Of a stretch of DNA of 64,000 nucleotides, positions 27,570 to 35,990 are shown piece by piece (the stretch's first letter is position 1; each line of letters starts with the position of its first letter). Source of the DNA: Opimibacter sp041746735 (GTDB taxonomy: Bacteria; Bacteroidota; Bacteroidia; Chitinophagales; Saprospiraceae); NCBI GenBank assembly GCA_041746735.1, contig JBGTGP010000032.1, forward strand, positions 234,545 to 298,544, in the 5' to 3' direction. A program made the position numbers and the translations under genes. The notes below the pieces were generated by a model. The model was not told the origin of the DNA and ran no database searches. It worked only from the letters and a program-made list of their open reading frames with translations.

Positions 27570-27956
27570 TTAACGTTTGGAAAACTGGAAGCTCTTTCTT
27601 GCTTTGGGTTTACCAAACTTCTTACGCTCGACGACTCTGGCATCCCGGGTCAGGAATTTTTTGATCTTCAGCGGTGCACGGTGGTCCGCATTGATTTTAA
27701 CCAGGGCACGGGCAATCCCCAGACGGATGGCTTCAGACTGACCGCGGAAACCGCCACCATTGACGTTGACTTTGACGTCATACTGATTGAGCACATCCAG
27801 TTCGAGCAGGGGTGAAATCACATGGGCACTGATGTGTTCCTGTGGAAAGTACTCTTTATACTCACGGCCGTTGACTTTGATTTTGCCGGTACCGTTGGAT
27901 ACGTAGACCCGGGCCACTGAGGCTTTACGGCGTCCGATCGCATTGATTGTCTCCAT
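27570..27956 (-). CDS. rpsI: 30S ribosomal protein S9
   Basis: A 128-aa protein with NAIGRRKASVARVYV at the start, NGGGFRGQSEAIRLGIARAL in the middle and the basic tail GKPKARKSFQFSKR, whose final Lys-Arg reaches the ribosomal P-site tRNA. It follows rplM by 34 bp, the usual rplM-rpsI order. Confidence 0.98.
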   Translation of the reverse strand: METINAIGRRKASVARVYVSNGTGKIKVNGREYKEYFPQEHISAHVISPLLELDVLNQYDVKVNVNGGGFRGQSEAIRLGIARALVKINADHRAPLKIKKFLTRDARVVERKKFGKPKARKSFQFSKR

Positions 27957-27990
27957 ATATCTATTTAGACTGAGATGTTTTTAAATGGTA

Positions 27991-28431
27991 TCAGGTCAGG
28001 GGTTCGGGTTGCTGTGCGGCATGTGGATGCTCGGCACCCTTATACACGTACAATTTTTTAATCATGGCATTGCCGAGTTTGGTCTTGGGCAGCATGCCTT
28101 TGACCGCCATCTCGATCAGACGCTCGGGCCGGCGGCTCCGAATCTGTGAGGCAGTCAATTCTTTCAGACCACCGGGATACCCTGAATAGTTCTGATAGAT
28201 TTTGACATTCTCCTTATTTCCTGTCAGCCGCACTTTCTCCGCATTGATCACGATGATATTGTCACCCGTGTCCACATGGGGGGTGTATTCCGGGTGATGC
28301 TTGCCTCTGAGGACGGTTGCAATGCGGGTACAAAGACGACCCAACACCTCACCATCAGCATCGACGACAAACCAGCGCCGGTTGACCTCTTCCTTCTTGA
28401 CGGAGCGGGTCTTATAACTTAATGTATTCAC
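27991..28431 (-). CDS. rplM: 50S ribosomal protein L13
   Basis: A 146-aa large-subunit protein. The start is GTG at 28431, giving MNTLSYKTRSVKKEEV, the usual Bacteroidota N-terminus; no ATG fits. The core motifs WFVVDADGEVLGRL, GDNIIVINAEKV and AVKGMLPKTKLG are complete. First gene of the operon, with a good promoter 57 bp upstream. Confidence 0.98.
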   Translation of the reverse strand: MNTLSYKTRSVKKEEVNRRWFVVDADGEVLGRLCTRIATVLRGKHHPEYTPHVDTGDNIIVINAEKVRLTGNKENVKIYQNYSGYPGGLKELTASQIRSRRPERLIEMAVKGMLPKTKLGNAMIKKLYVYKGAEHPHAAQQPEPLT

Positions 28432-28487
28432 AGTAAAAGCATTTTAAAGTTGAAACGACGTCAAACCGCCTTTTTCTTAGCGGGACG

Positions 28488-28519
28488 CAAAGGTAGACTT
28501 TTGTATACCAGACTTCCAA
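28488..28519 (-). promoter_or_regulatory. Promoter of the rplM operon (TTG-N21-TACCTTTG)
   Basis: On the minus strand TTG (28519-28517) and TACCTTTG (28495-28488) are separated by 21 nt, matching the Bacteroidota sigma-A consensus. A leader of about 50 nt precedes the GTG start. Confidence 0.6.
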
Positions 28520-28630
28520 CGGTCATCTAAAGATTTATGAAAGAAAATTGTGTAACAGCCTGAAAATCAGTAAATATTTCGCACATGATTTCAATTGTGC
28601 GCTCTGGATATACGGTTTAGGGTTCTTTTT

Positions 28631-28870
28631 CTCACTCGGAGGCGCAGGGTTAGGGAATATCTTTTTATCACGCAGGGGCGCAGAGACGCAGGGTTAGGGT
28701 ATGTCTTTTTATCACGCGGAGGCGCAGAGACGCAGGGTAAGGGTATGTCTTTTTATCATGCGGAGACGCAGAGACGCGGGGTTAGGGTATGTCTTTTTAT
28801 CACGCAGGGGCGCAGAGACACAGGGTTAGGGTGTATCTTTTTCTCCCGCGGAGACGCGGGGTGATAGAGG
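28631..28870. repeat. 44-bp tandem repeat, about six units, 5' of the GxxExxY gene
   Basis: Units start at 28631, 28667, 28711, 28755, 28799 and 28843. The period is exactly 44 bp except the first unit, which lacks 8 bp. The unit contains TCACGCGGAGGCGCAGAGAC followed by GCAGGGTTAGGGTATGTCT and a T run. The 44-bp period is not a multiple of three, so the open frame across it is not a gene. Its core is the reverse complement of the array at 29375-29637. The rest of the gap 28520-28987 shows nothing else. Confidence 0.95.
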
Positions 28871-28987
28871 TATATAAATTTTTATTGCAAGAATAAGGTC
28901 TTTGGCAGGTCACAAACAGAATGACCGGGACACTTCCTATAAGCAAAGGAAATTAAATCTATACATTCTTACCAAACCGAATCGGTC

Positions 28988-29365
28988 ATGCAGGAAAATG
29001 TCTTGTCCGGAATCATCATAAATATTTGCTTTGAAATCCACTCTGAGTTGGGGCCAGGCCTTTTAGAATCTGTTTATGAGGAAGTATTATGTTATGAACT
29101 TTATGCACAGGGCATTTATTTTGAAAAACAAAAGGCCGTGCCCGTCATTTGGAAGAATAAGAAAATGGATATTGGATTCAGGCCTGATATCATAGTAGAA
29201 AATAAGCTTGTACTGGAAATCAAATCCGTTGAAGCTATCAGCAGAGCGCACCCCAAGATCTTACTGACCTACATCCGGCTATGCAATGTCAAATTGGGTC
29301 TACTACTGAACTTTAATGTCCCACTCCTGAAAGAAGGCATTACCCGGGTCGTGAATCAACTATAG
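28988..29365 (+). CDS. GxxExxY protein (PD-(D/E)xK nuclease-like)
   Basis: A 125-aa protein with the name-giving motif at residues 24-30 (GLLESVY, in ELGPGLLESVYEEVL). A nuclease-like core has Pro66-Asp67 in GFRPDIIV and Glu77-x-Lys79 in LEIKS, the D...ExK layout of the PD-(D/E)xK fold, and ends in FNVPLLKEGITRVV, the usual C-terminus. Family members are widespread in Bacteroidota and cyanobacteria; no function has been shown to my knowledge. The gene has no co-directional neighbour, and sits between two repeat arrays whose cores are inverted relative to each other, which suggests the unit moves or is maintained together. Confidence 0.9.
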   Translation: MQENVLSGIIINICFEIHSELGPGLLESVYEEVLCYELYAQGIYFEKQKAVPVIWKNKKMDIGFRPDIIVENKLVLEIKSVEAISRAHPKILLTYIRLCNVKLGLLLNFNVPLLKEGITRVVNQL

Positions 29366-29374
29366 TACAACAAT

Positions 29375-29637
29375 TCCTCCGCACCTCCGCGGCTCCGCAT
29401 GAAATTAGTAAAGTCTCCTCCCCGGCCCTGCGCCTCTGCGTGAAATGAGAATACTCTCCTCTGCGGCTCTGCGTGAAATTAGTATAGTCTCCTCTGCGGC
29501 TCTGCGCCTCTGCGTGAAATTAGAATACTCTCCTCTGCGGCTCTGCGTGAAATTAGTAAAGTCTCCTCCGCGTCTCTGCGGCTCTGCGTGACATGAGAAT
29601 ACTCTCCTCCGCGGCTCTGCGGCTCCGCGTGATATTA
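29375..29637. repeat. Array of seven repeats 3' of the GxxExxY gene, alternating spacers
   Basis: Seven units begin TCCTC(C/T)GCGGCTCTGCG and end GTGAAATTA-like, joined by spacers that alternate GTAAAGT (or GTATAGT) and GAATACT. Unit length varies by an optional extra GCGGCTCT or GCGCCTCT block. The reverse complement (TTTCACGCAGAGGCGCAGAG) matches the core of the 5' array. Confidence 0.93.
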
Positions 29638-29689
29638 AAAACCTTCCTGCCTGCGAAAAACTGTGTCTTTCTATGAATATCCATTTCAC

Positions 29690-30145
29690 TCACTTTCCCG
29701 GAAATAATTCGTTCAATTTCATTTCTCGGAAATGGAAAATTTTGCGCACCTGTTGATCCACCCATAGCTTACCGGCTATCCATCCCACCAGACCTAATCC
29801 GATGTCGTAATACAACTTATCCGTCATCAGCACACCGCTCCCGACAGCTTTGAAATGGTGTTCATGATGCCATATCCTGTACGGGCCCTTGCGTTGCTCA
29901 TCGACAAAATACTCGAGGTCACGGATCCTCGTGATTTCAGTTACCCAGTTGATCGGAATGTTCAACATCGGTTTGATCCTGTATCGGATCAACATGCCTT
30001 CATACATGGTAGCCGGCAATTCGTCCAACATCTGAAAGTCCATTTTCTCCGGCGTGATACGATTGAGATTGGCCGGTGATGAAAAAAAGGACCAGGCCTC
30101 TTCCAGACTCAGTGGAAGTAATTGTTCAAACTCCAGATACTTCAT
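29690..30145 (-). CDS. SRPBCC-family lipid/ligand-binding protein
   Basis: A 151-aa START/Bet v1-type protein: LEFEQLLPLSLEEAWSFF at the start, SSPANLNRITPEKM, then the beta-grip strands and a C-terminal long helix with FREMKLNELFPG. The fold encloses a hydrophobic cavity; the ligand is unknown. Its ATG overlaps the photolyase stop (30142-30145), so the two are co-translated, an arrangement that suggests a role in the light or DNA-damage response. Confidence 0.82.
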   Translation of the reverse strand: MKYLEFEQLLPLSLEEAWSFFSSPANLNRITPEKMDFQMLDELPATMYEGMLIRYRIKPMLNIPINWVTEITRIRDLEYFVDEQRKGPYRIWHHEHHFKAVGSGVLMTDKLYYDIGLGLVGWIAGKLWVDQQVRKIFHFREMKLNELFPGK

Positions 30146-31455
30146 GATGCTTCCTGCAAGGCTTGTTTAAAAACATCCAGGGCGCGCTGTCTGGCAAATG
30201 CATGTTCTACAATCTCCGGGAGATTACCGGCCCGGAATTCCGGAATCCAGCGACGGATATAGACCATATCCGGATCAAACTTTCGCTGTTGCTCATACGG
30301 ATTAAAAATTCTGAAATACGGTGCCGCATCACATCCGCAACCCGCAGCCCATTGCCAGTTTCCATTGTTGGAGGACAGTTCATAATCGACGAGCTTGTCT
30401 GCGAAATACGCCTCGCCCCATCGCCAGTCGATCAGCAGATGCTTGGTCAGAAAACTGGCCACAACCATCCGCACACGATTGTGCATAAATCCTGTTGCAT
30501 TGAGTTCGCGCATACCGGCATCGACCAGCGGATAGCCTGTTTCGCCCTTGCACCATGCCTCAAATTCGCTTTCAATATTGCGCCAGGGTATGCGGTCATA
30601 CTGCAACTTGAAGCTACTGGTCACCACCTGTGGAAAATGCCAGAGAATCATCATAAAAAATTCACGCCAGATCAGCTCGTTGAGCCACTGTTCGTTCCAT
30701 CGGGAAGCAACTGCGGCAAGTTCGCGTACGCTGACCGTGCCAAAGCGCAGGTGTATGCTCAAGCGGCTGGTGCCATTGACATAAGGAAGATTTCTCGTCT
30801 CCTCATAGCGACGGATGATCTTCTGATCCGGATGAGGGGAAGGGATATCGAATGGCACTTCTTTAAACCCCATTTTCTTCAGTGTGGGGATGGGGATGGG
30901 TGGGGTGGGCCAAAAGCGGTCGGAAAACTTCTCGCTGGGAAAACGAACTTTCTTTCCGGCATGGTTATGTTCTTTCCAAATTCTGGAATAGGGTGTAAAG
31001 ACCGTATACGGCTTGCCATCCCTTTTCATGATCTCATCCTTCCCGAAGATCACCTGATCCTTGAAGGTGTAGAACGGGATGCCCTTTGCTTTTAGTAATC
31101 CAGCTATCTGTGTATCGCGGTTTCGGGCATAGGGTTCATAGTCCTCGTTGGTATAGACCGCGCGGATATCATAGTGTTTAAGCCAGGTGTTGAACGCGTT
31201 TTCAGGTATATCGTGCAGGACATGGAGTGATGCGCCATGGTCCGCAAGGGTGATTTGAATGGTCGTTAGCGCTTGATGAATAAATGTCACGCGGCGGTCG
31301 GCGGGATCTGGCAAGGGGTCGAGGATATGGGTGTCAAAAACAAAAACGGGGATGACCGGGACCGGTGACTGGGTCAGGGCTTGCCAGAGGCCATGATTGT
31401 CCGTCAGTCGCAGGTCGCGCCGAAACCAAAAAAGGGAGACAGCGGGTCGGGCCAT
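30142..31455 (-). CDS. phrB: Deoxyribodipyrimidine photolyase
   Basis: A 437-aa class I CPD photolyase. The ATG at 31455 gives MARPAVSLFWFRRDLRLTDN; a TTG two codons earlier is less likely. An alpha/beta antenna domain (residues 5-130) precedes the FAD domain. The latter has NGTSRLSIHLRFGTVSVREL, ELIWREFFMMI, NRVRMVVASFLTKHLLIDWR, the cofactor/electron-transfer segment NNGNWQWAAGCGCDAAPYF, and RIFNPYEQQRKFDP. It repairs UV-induced cyclobutane pyrimidine dimers using blue light. The gene is followed by a coupled SRPBCC gene. Confidence 0.93.
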   Translation of the reverse strand: MARPAVSLFWFRRDLRLTDNHGLWQALTQSPVPVIPVFVFDTHILDPLPDPADRRVTFIHQALTTIQITLADHGASLHVLHDIPENAFNTWLKHYDIRAVYTNEDYEPYARNRDTQIAGLLKAKGIPFYTFKDQVIFGKDEIMKRDGKPYTVFTPYSRIWKEHNHAGKKVRFPSEKFSDRFWPTPPIPIPTLKKMGFKEVPFDIPSPHPDQKIIRRYEETRNLPYVNGTSRLSIHLRFGTVSVRELAAVASRWNEQWLNELIWREFFMMILWHFPQVVTSSFKLQYDRIPWRNIESEFEAWCKGETGYPLVDAGMRELNATGFMHNRVRMVVASFLTKHLLIDWRWGEAYFADKLVDYELSSNNGNWQWAAGCGCDAAPYFRIFNPYEQQRKFDPDMVYIRRWIPEFRAGNLPEIVEHAFARQRALDVFKQALQEAS

Positions 31456-31619
31456 GGTCAAGCGATTTCCTCAGATAGAGAGTGTATGAAGTAGGGTAAA
31501 TAGCTAAATGAAGAGAATTGTTTTGGAGGTCATATCCTGTATTTATCTCTTACATCTGGATTTCTACATCATCCCCTTTTGAGCTCTTTGTCAACACCCC
31601 ACCTGGCTCCAATGCCATT

Positions 31620-34565
31620 TCAATATCTCTCATCTGGCCGATACGGCAGCTTTTCCATGGCCTCTGCCTCCAGACTCGCAAAACCAAAGTCTTCCGTCAC
31701 CTTGCCCCGGATCAGATAAAGCCCTTTGCCCTTAAACGGATAGCGCTCCAGTACTGGTGGAAAATGCGTCGTGTCAAAATACTTCCCCTCTTCGTCCAGC
31801 CAGGTGCCGAAGCTCATGAGCTTGCCATTGGCGGTGGTGACCGGCTTACGGGTCACATAGTAGCCGAGCATGGACACCCGTCTGCCGAGGAGCGCATTGA
31901 GGTCTTGGGTATGCACGATCTTCCCCTGCGGTCGCGCTGCCAGTAAATCAAACGGACTACACAACGGGAAACCCAGCAGCTCGATCTCATCATACGCCTG
32001 ATCATATACGCTCTCTTCGAGGGACGGCAGCGCATAGTCGATATGCTGGCCGCCATCAAACAACACCGGCTGACCGGCCACTTCCCTCGTCTGCGGATGA
32101 TGCACCGCATACTTATGCCACATAAGCTCACACTTGGTGCGCCCGGTCCACCGGAATGCCCCGATCCGGATCAGCAGATCCAGTTGCTCCCGCCCGATCT
32201 CGACCCGCCGCACAAAATCCTCCAGACTCGCATACGGACCTCCGCGCATCCGCTCCTCCACGATCCGGCGCGCGACCGTACGTTCGAGGGACTGGATATG
32301 GATAAATCCGAGATAGACCGTCACCCCATAGATATGCGTCAGGTGCTGGCTGTGATTGACGCAGGGGGCCTGAATATCCGCCCCGCACATCCGCGCTTCA
32401 TGCACATAGTACTCCGTCTGATAAAAGCCTCCAAAATTATTGATCACCCCGACCATAAATTCCAGCGGATAATAGGTCTTGAGATACAGACTCTGAAAAC
32501 TCTCGACCGCAAAACTCGCCGAATGCGCCTTGCAAAACGAATACCCCGAAAAACTCTCCACCTGACGCCAAACCTCCGCAATAAGTTCTTCCGGATATCC
32601 GCGCGCGCGGCAGTTGCGCCAGAATTTTTCCATCAGCTTGCGGAAGGTATCAGACGATTTTTTCTTGCCGGTCATGATCCGTCGCAATACATCCGATTCG
32701 TCCAGATCCAGCCCGGCAAAGTGATGCACGATCTTCATCACATCCTCCTGATAGACCATCACACCAAAGGTCTCTCCCAGATGCTCCGCAAAAACCGGAT
32801 GCAGATACTCCACCTCGTCTGGTGCATGAAAGCGTTTGATATATTCCCGCATCATACCACTCTTGGCGACACCGGGCCGGATGATCGAACTGGCCGCCAC
32901 CAGATGGACGTAGTTGTCGCAGTGCAACTTGGTGAGCAATCCGCGCATCGCCGGTGACTCGATATAAAAACATCCGATGCAATGCCCGGAGTAGAGTTGC
33001 TGTTTCACCTTCGGGTCTTCCTTGATCGCAGCCACATGATGGATATCAATGGCCTTGCCCTGATTGAGCCGCACGAGACTGACGGCATCCTTGATGTGTC
33101 CGAGACCGCGCTGGCTGAGCACATCATACTTGTGAAATCCGAGGTCCTCCGCATGATACATGTCGAAATGGGTGATCGGAAATCCCTTGGGCATCATCTG
33201 CAGGGCCGTATGATAGGTGACCGGTCGCTCGGTGACGAGTACGCCGCCGGCATGGATGGAGAGATAGTTGGGAAAGCGCTCGATCATCTCTCCGTAGCGG
33301 AAGATGTGGCGGGCATAGGGATGATGCTTGCTGTCGGCGAGCGGCTCATCGACAATGGCATCGATGTCGGCCTTGGGGAGTCCCACCACTTTGCCCAGCT
33401 CGCGGATGATCGAACGCCCCTTGAAGGTGTTGTAGGTCGCCAGTAGCGCCGTATGACGGTGGCCATACCGCTTGAAGATATAGTCCGTCACATCGTCACG
33501 CTCATCCCACGAAAAGTCGATATCAAAGTCAGGGGGCGACGAACGGTGCGGATTGATAAATCGCTCGAAATACAAATCGAGTTCCAGCGGATCCACGTCC
33601 GTAATGCCCAGACAATACGCCACCAGCGAATTGGCACCACTCCCCCGGCCCACATGATGATAGCCGGCGGTCTGGGCATACCGGATGATATCCCAGGTAA
33701 TGAGGAAGTAGGGCGCAAAACCCAACTGGCGGATGACCCTGAGCTCACTTTCCATGCGCGCATAGGCCTTCACATGGGTCTGGCCGTATCGACGACGGCA
33801 ACCTTCGCGGGCCAGTTTGAGCAACAACTGATGATCATCGCGCTCCGAACCGGCAAAAGTCTGGCGATTGTTTTTGTCACCGCGGGGCAGCTCAGCCTCG
33901 CAGTGGTACAGCAGGGCCTCGGTATTGCGCAGGATCTGCGGATAGGCGCGGAAGGCATTGTCGATAAACTCCCGGCTGACCCAATACTCTCCCGGGCCGG
34001 CGCAGTCATCGGGTCCCAACTGACCGAGCATGATATTGAGATCGACACAGCGCATGAGCTTATGCACCTTGTAGCCGGTCTCGTCCTCACAGGTGACAGG
34101 CTGCCAGACCACGAGCCGCTCAGGGTGGTCACGAAGCGCCGAGGAATAAAGGCCATTGGCTTCGGCGGGCTTTATCCCGATGTACTCATACGGTCGCAAC
34201 GCCTCCGGAATACCGGAATCGGGACGGTAGATCACATAGACATGCTCCATCTCCGGCGGACGGACCGGGAGGGGTGTCCCTTCCAGCGAACTGGTCGTCA
34301 GGAGTTCGCAGAGCTCGCGCCAACCTTCAGCATTGCGGGCCAGGGCGGTATAGAGGTAGCGGCCATCCTGCCTGAACTCCACACCGAGGACCGGTTTGAT
34401 GTCGCGTTTGCGGCAGGCATCGATCCAGGCAACGGCACAGGAGGTGTTGTTGATATCGGTCAATGCCAGTGTCGTAATGCCCCTGCGGGAAGCCCCTTCA
34501 GCCAGCTGGTCAGGCGACAGGGTCCCATACTTGAAGGAGTAATATGAATGGCAGTTGAGAAACAC
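31620..34565 (-). CDS. DNA polymerase III alpha subunit, ImuC/DnaE2-like
   Basis: A 981-aa C-family polymerase, shorter than a replicative DnaE (about 1,150 or more). A GTG start at 34565 gives MFLNCHSYYSFKYG. The PHP domain has only a partial HxH-type motif (CHSYYS), so its exonuclease or zinc site is likely degenerate. The catalytic aspartates are in SPPDFDIDFSWDERDD (Asp346, Asp348, Asp350), after GRGSGANSLVAYCLGITDVD. Finger and helix-hairpin-helix regions follow and an OB-like end. The length and absence of a tau-binding tail match DnaE2/ImuC, the error-prone translesion polymerase. ImuB/DinB partners are not adjacent. A palindrome overlaps the promoter, so the gene is probably repressor-controlled. 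Confidence 0.85.
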   Translation of the reverse strand: MFLNCHSYYSFKYGTLSPDQLAEGASRRGITTLALTDINNTSCAVAWIDACRKRDIKPVLGVEFRQDGRYLYTALARNAEGWRELCELLTTSSLEGTPLPVRPPEMEHVYVIYRPDSGIPEALRPYEYIGIKPAEANGLYSSALRDHPERLVVWQPVTCEDETGYKVHKLMRCVDLNIMLGQLGPDDCAGPGEYWVSREFIDNAFRAYPQILRNTEALLYHCEAELPRGDKNNRQTFAGSERDDHQLLLKLAREGCRRRYGQTHVKAYARMESELRVIRQLGFAPYFLITWDIIRYAQTAGYHHVGRGSGANSLVAYCLGITDVDPLELDLYFERFINPHRSSPPDFDIDFSWDERDDVTDYIFKRYGHRHTALLATYNTFKGRSIIRELGKVVGLPKADIDAIVDEPLADSKHHPYARHIFRYGEMIERFPNYLSIHAGGVLVTERPVTYHTALQMMPKGFPITHFDMYHAEDLGFHKYDVLSQRGLGHIKDAVSLVRLNQGKAIDIHHVAAIKEDPKVKQQLYSGHCIGCFYIESPAMRGLLTKLHCDNYVHLVAASSIIRPGVAKSGMMREYIKRFHAPDEVEYLHPVFAEHLGETFGVMVYQEDVMKIVHHFAGLDLDESDVLRRIMTGKKKSSDTFRKLMEKFWRNCRARGYPEELIAEVWRQVESFSGYSFCKAHSASFAVESFQSLYLKTYYPLEFMVGVINNFGGFYQTEYYVHEARMCGADIQAPCVNHSQHLTHIYGVTVYLGFIHIQSLERTVARRIVEERMRGGPYASLEDFVRRVEIGREQLDLLIRIGAFRWTGRTKCELMWHKYAVHHPQTREVAGQPVLFDGGQHIDYALPSLEESVYDQAYDEIELLGFPLCSPFDLLAARPQGKIVHTQDLNALLGRRVSMLGYYVTRKPVTTANGKLMSFGTWLDEEGKYFDTTHFPPVLERYPFKGKGLYLIRGKVTEDFGFASLEAEAMEKLPYRPDERY

Positions 34566-34572
34566 GGGAGGG

Positions 34573-34607
34573 TAAAGTTAGATGTATTGACGTATAATGC
34601 GTCAATA
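34573..34607 (-). promoter_or_regulatory. dnaE2-type promoter with overlapping palindromic operator
   Basis: On the minus strand TATTGACG (34607-34600), seven bases, CGTCAATA (34592-34585) is a perfect 8-bp inverted repeat. TTG at 34605-34603 and TAACTTTA at 34580-34573 are separated by 22 nt and look like the -33 and -7 elements. The palindrome therefore covers the -33 element and most of the spacer, 20 nt before the GTG start. The transcript would be nearly leaderless. Confidence 0.55.
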
Positions 34608-34610
34608 TTT

Positions 34611-34627
34611 AGACTATTATTTAGTCT
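34611..34627. promoter_or_regulatory. Second small inverted repeat (AGACTA-N5-TAGTCT)
   Basis: Six-base arms AGACTA (34611-34616) and TAGTCT (34622-34627) lie 3 bp beyond the operator palindrome. The remainder of the gap up to 34807 is AT-rich and shows nothing further that I recognise. Confidence 0.3.
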
Positions 34628-34807
34628 TATATGGTGTTGGGATCAAATTGGAGTGGGAAAGAATCGGTGATCAGGGTTGTAGGAGCGGAAAATCTTTCCG
34701 GGAAGGTGGATTACTTTGACTGGCTGATCGGAAAATGGGTCATTTTATAGAAATATATACCTCATACTTAATAAATTTAAATGAATTTGTTAACTTAACT
34801 ATTCAAA

Positions 34808-34841
34808 TTTGATTAAATTTCTTACTTAGACCGTATATTTG
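34808..34841 (+). promoter_or_regulatory. Promoter of the DUF4143 ATPase gene (TTTG-N22-TATATTTG)
   Basis: TTTG at 34808-34811 and a perfect TATATTTG at 34834-34841. The upstream alternative start (TTG, 34839) falls inside the -7 element, so translation must begin at the ATG at 34872. Confidence 0.6.
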
Positions 34842-34871
34842 AACGAATACACCATTAGATCGATTTGTATT

Positions 34872-35990
34872 ATGCAAATAGAAAGGATACAGCATAGCAT
34901 CATACGCCAGCAACTCTTCAAGGGGAAAACCATACTGCTGTATGGGGCCAGGCGGACCGGAAAGACCCATCTCGTCAAAGCAATAGTGGAAGAAGAGCAT
35001 GGACTCTATCTCAATTGTGAGGTATTTCAGGTACAGGACCAATTATCAACGACAAACACAGCCAGCTTGTCCGCGGTGGTAGGACATTACCGCTTGATCG
35101 TCCTGGATGAAATTCAGGCATTGAAGGATGCTGGAAAGACGCTCAAAGTACTCCATGATACTTTCCCTCAAATACAATTTATCGCGACAGGTTCATCCTC
35201 TTATGAACTTATTCACGCTGTGGCAGAACCGCTCACCGGGCGATCCAGAAATTATATTCTTTACCCCATATCCTATGGTGAACTCCAATCTGCCCTGGGA
35301 CACACCGAAACACATGCTCATCTGGAATCCTTTCTACGGTTTGGGACATACCCGGAGGTGATACTGAGACCGGATGAAGAGAAAAAACACGAACTCCAGA
35401 ACATCAGCACCAACTACCTCTACAAGGATGCCCTACAGTATGGCGGTATGCGTCGGCCGGAACTGATCTATGAGATACTGAAGTTATTGGCATTCCAGAT
35501 TGGAAAAGAAGTAAGCTTGAATGAAATATCCAATAAAACCAATACAAACGTCAATACCGTACAACGGTATCTGTATCTGCTTGAACATGCGTATATCATC
35601 ACCAGCCTTGGAGGATTCAGCAGAAACCTGAGAAATGAGATCGGAAAATCCCGCAAATACTACTTCCTGGACACCGGAATCCGAAATGCACTGATCAACA
35701 ACTTCAATACACTGACCTTGCGTAACGATGTCGGCCAACTGTGGGAAAATTATTGTGTAATCGAGCGCATCAAGCGCAATGCGCACCACCAAATCTATGT
35801 CAATGCTTATTTCTGGCGCACCTATGATCAGAAAGAGATCGACTATCTTGAAGAGATGGATGGACAACTATCTGCTTTTGAATGCAAATGGGATCATCAA
35901 CCCCCCAAGCCACCCAAGGTTTTTATGGATGCTTATCCCGGAAGTACATTCCAGGTGATTTCCAGGCAAAATGTTTTTGAGTTTCTTTAA
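34872..35990 (+). CDS. AAA ATPase with DUF4143 domain
   Basis: A 372-aa protein of the AAA_14/DUF4143 type. Walker A is GARRTGKT (residues 25-32) and Walker B LIVLDE (75-80), followed by a TGSSSYEL sensor-like segment and a winged-helix-like middle (EVSLNEISNKTNTNVNTVQRYL). The C-terminal DUF4143 domain has a PD-(D/E)xK-like fold with EIDYLEEMDGQLSAFECKW, where Glu-x-Lys could be catalytic. These proteins occur as single genes in many bacteria and archaea and are thought to be mobile; their function is unknown. The ATG at 34872 is fixed by the promoter box. No partner gene is adjacent. Confidence 0.88.
   Translation: MQIERIQHSIIRQQLFKGKTILLYGARRTGKTHLVKAIVEEEHGLYLNCEVFQVQDQLSTTNTASLSAVVGHYRLIVLDEIQALKDAGKTLKVLHDTFPQIQFIATGSSSYELIHAVAEPLTGRSRNYILYPISYGELQSALGHTETHAHLESFLRFGTYPEVILRPDEEKKHELQNISTNYLYKDALQYGGMRRPELIYEILKLLAFQIGKEVSLNEISNKTNTNVNTVQRYLYLLEHAYIITSLGGFSRNLRNEIGKSRKYYFLDTGIRNALINNFNTLTLRNDVGQLWENYCVIERIKRNAHHQIYVNAYFWRTYDQKEIDYLEEMDGQLSAFECKWDHQPPKPPKVFMDAYPGSTFQVISRQNVFEFL

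Noticed and set aside
28595..28864. 89-codon open frame across the 44-bp repeats
   Set aside because: The period is not a multiple of three, so the frame reads different phases of the repeat; the frame is open only because stops are rare in GC-rich repeat sequence.
28631..29637. Possible CRISPR arrays on both sides of the GxxExxY gene
   Set aside because: Units are tandem without unique spacers; the joining spacers alternate between two fixed sequences and no cas gene is present.
30163..31095. 310-aa open frame opposite the photolyase
   Set aside because: It is antisense to conserved photolyase motifs and carries no recognisable domain or signal.
33453..34547. 364-aa open frame on the strand opposite the DnaE2-type gene
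   Set aside because: It is a shadow of a GC-rich true gene; its translation lacks domain-like patterns and the polymerase motifs on the other strand are clear.
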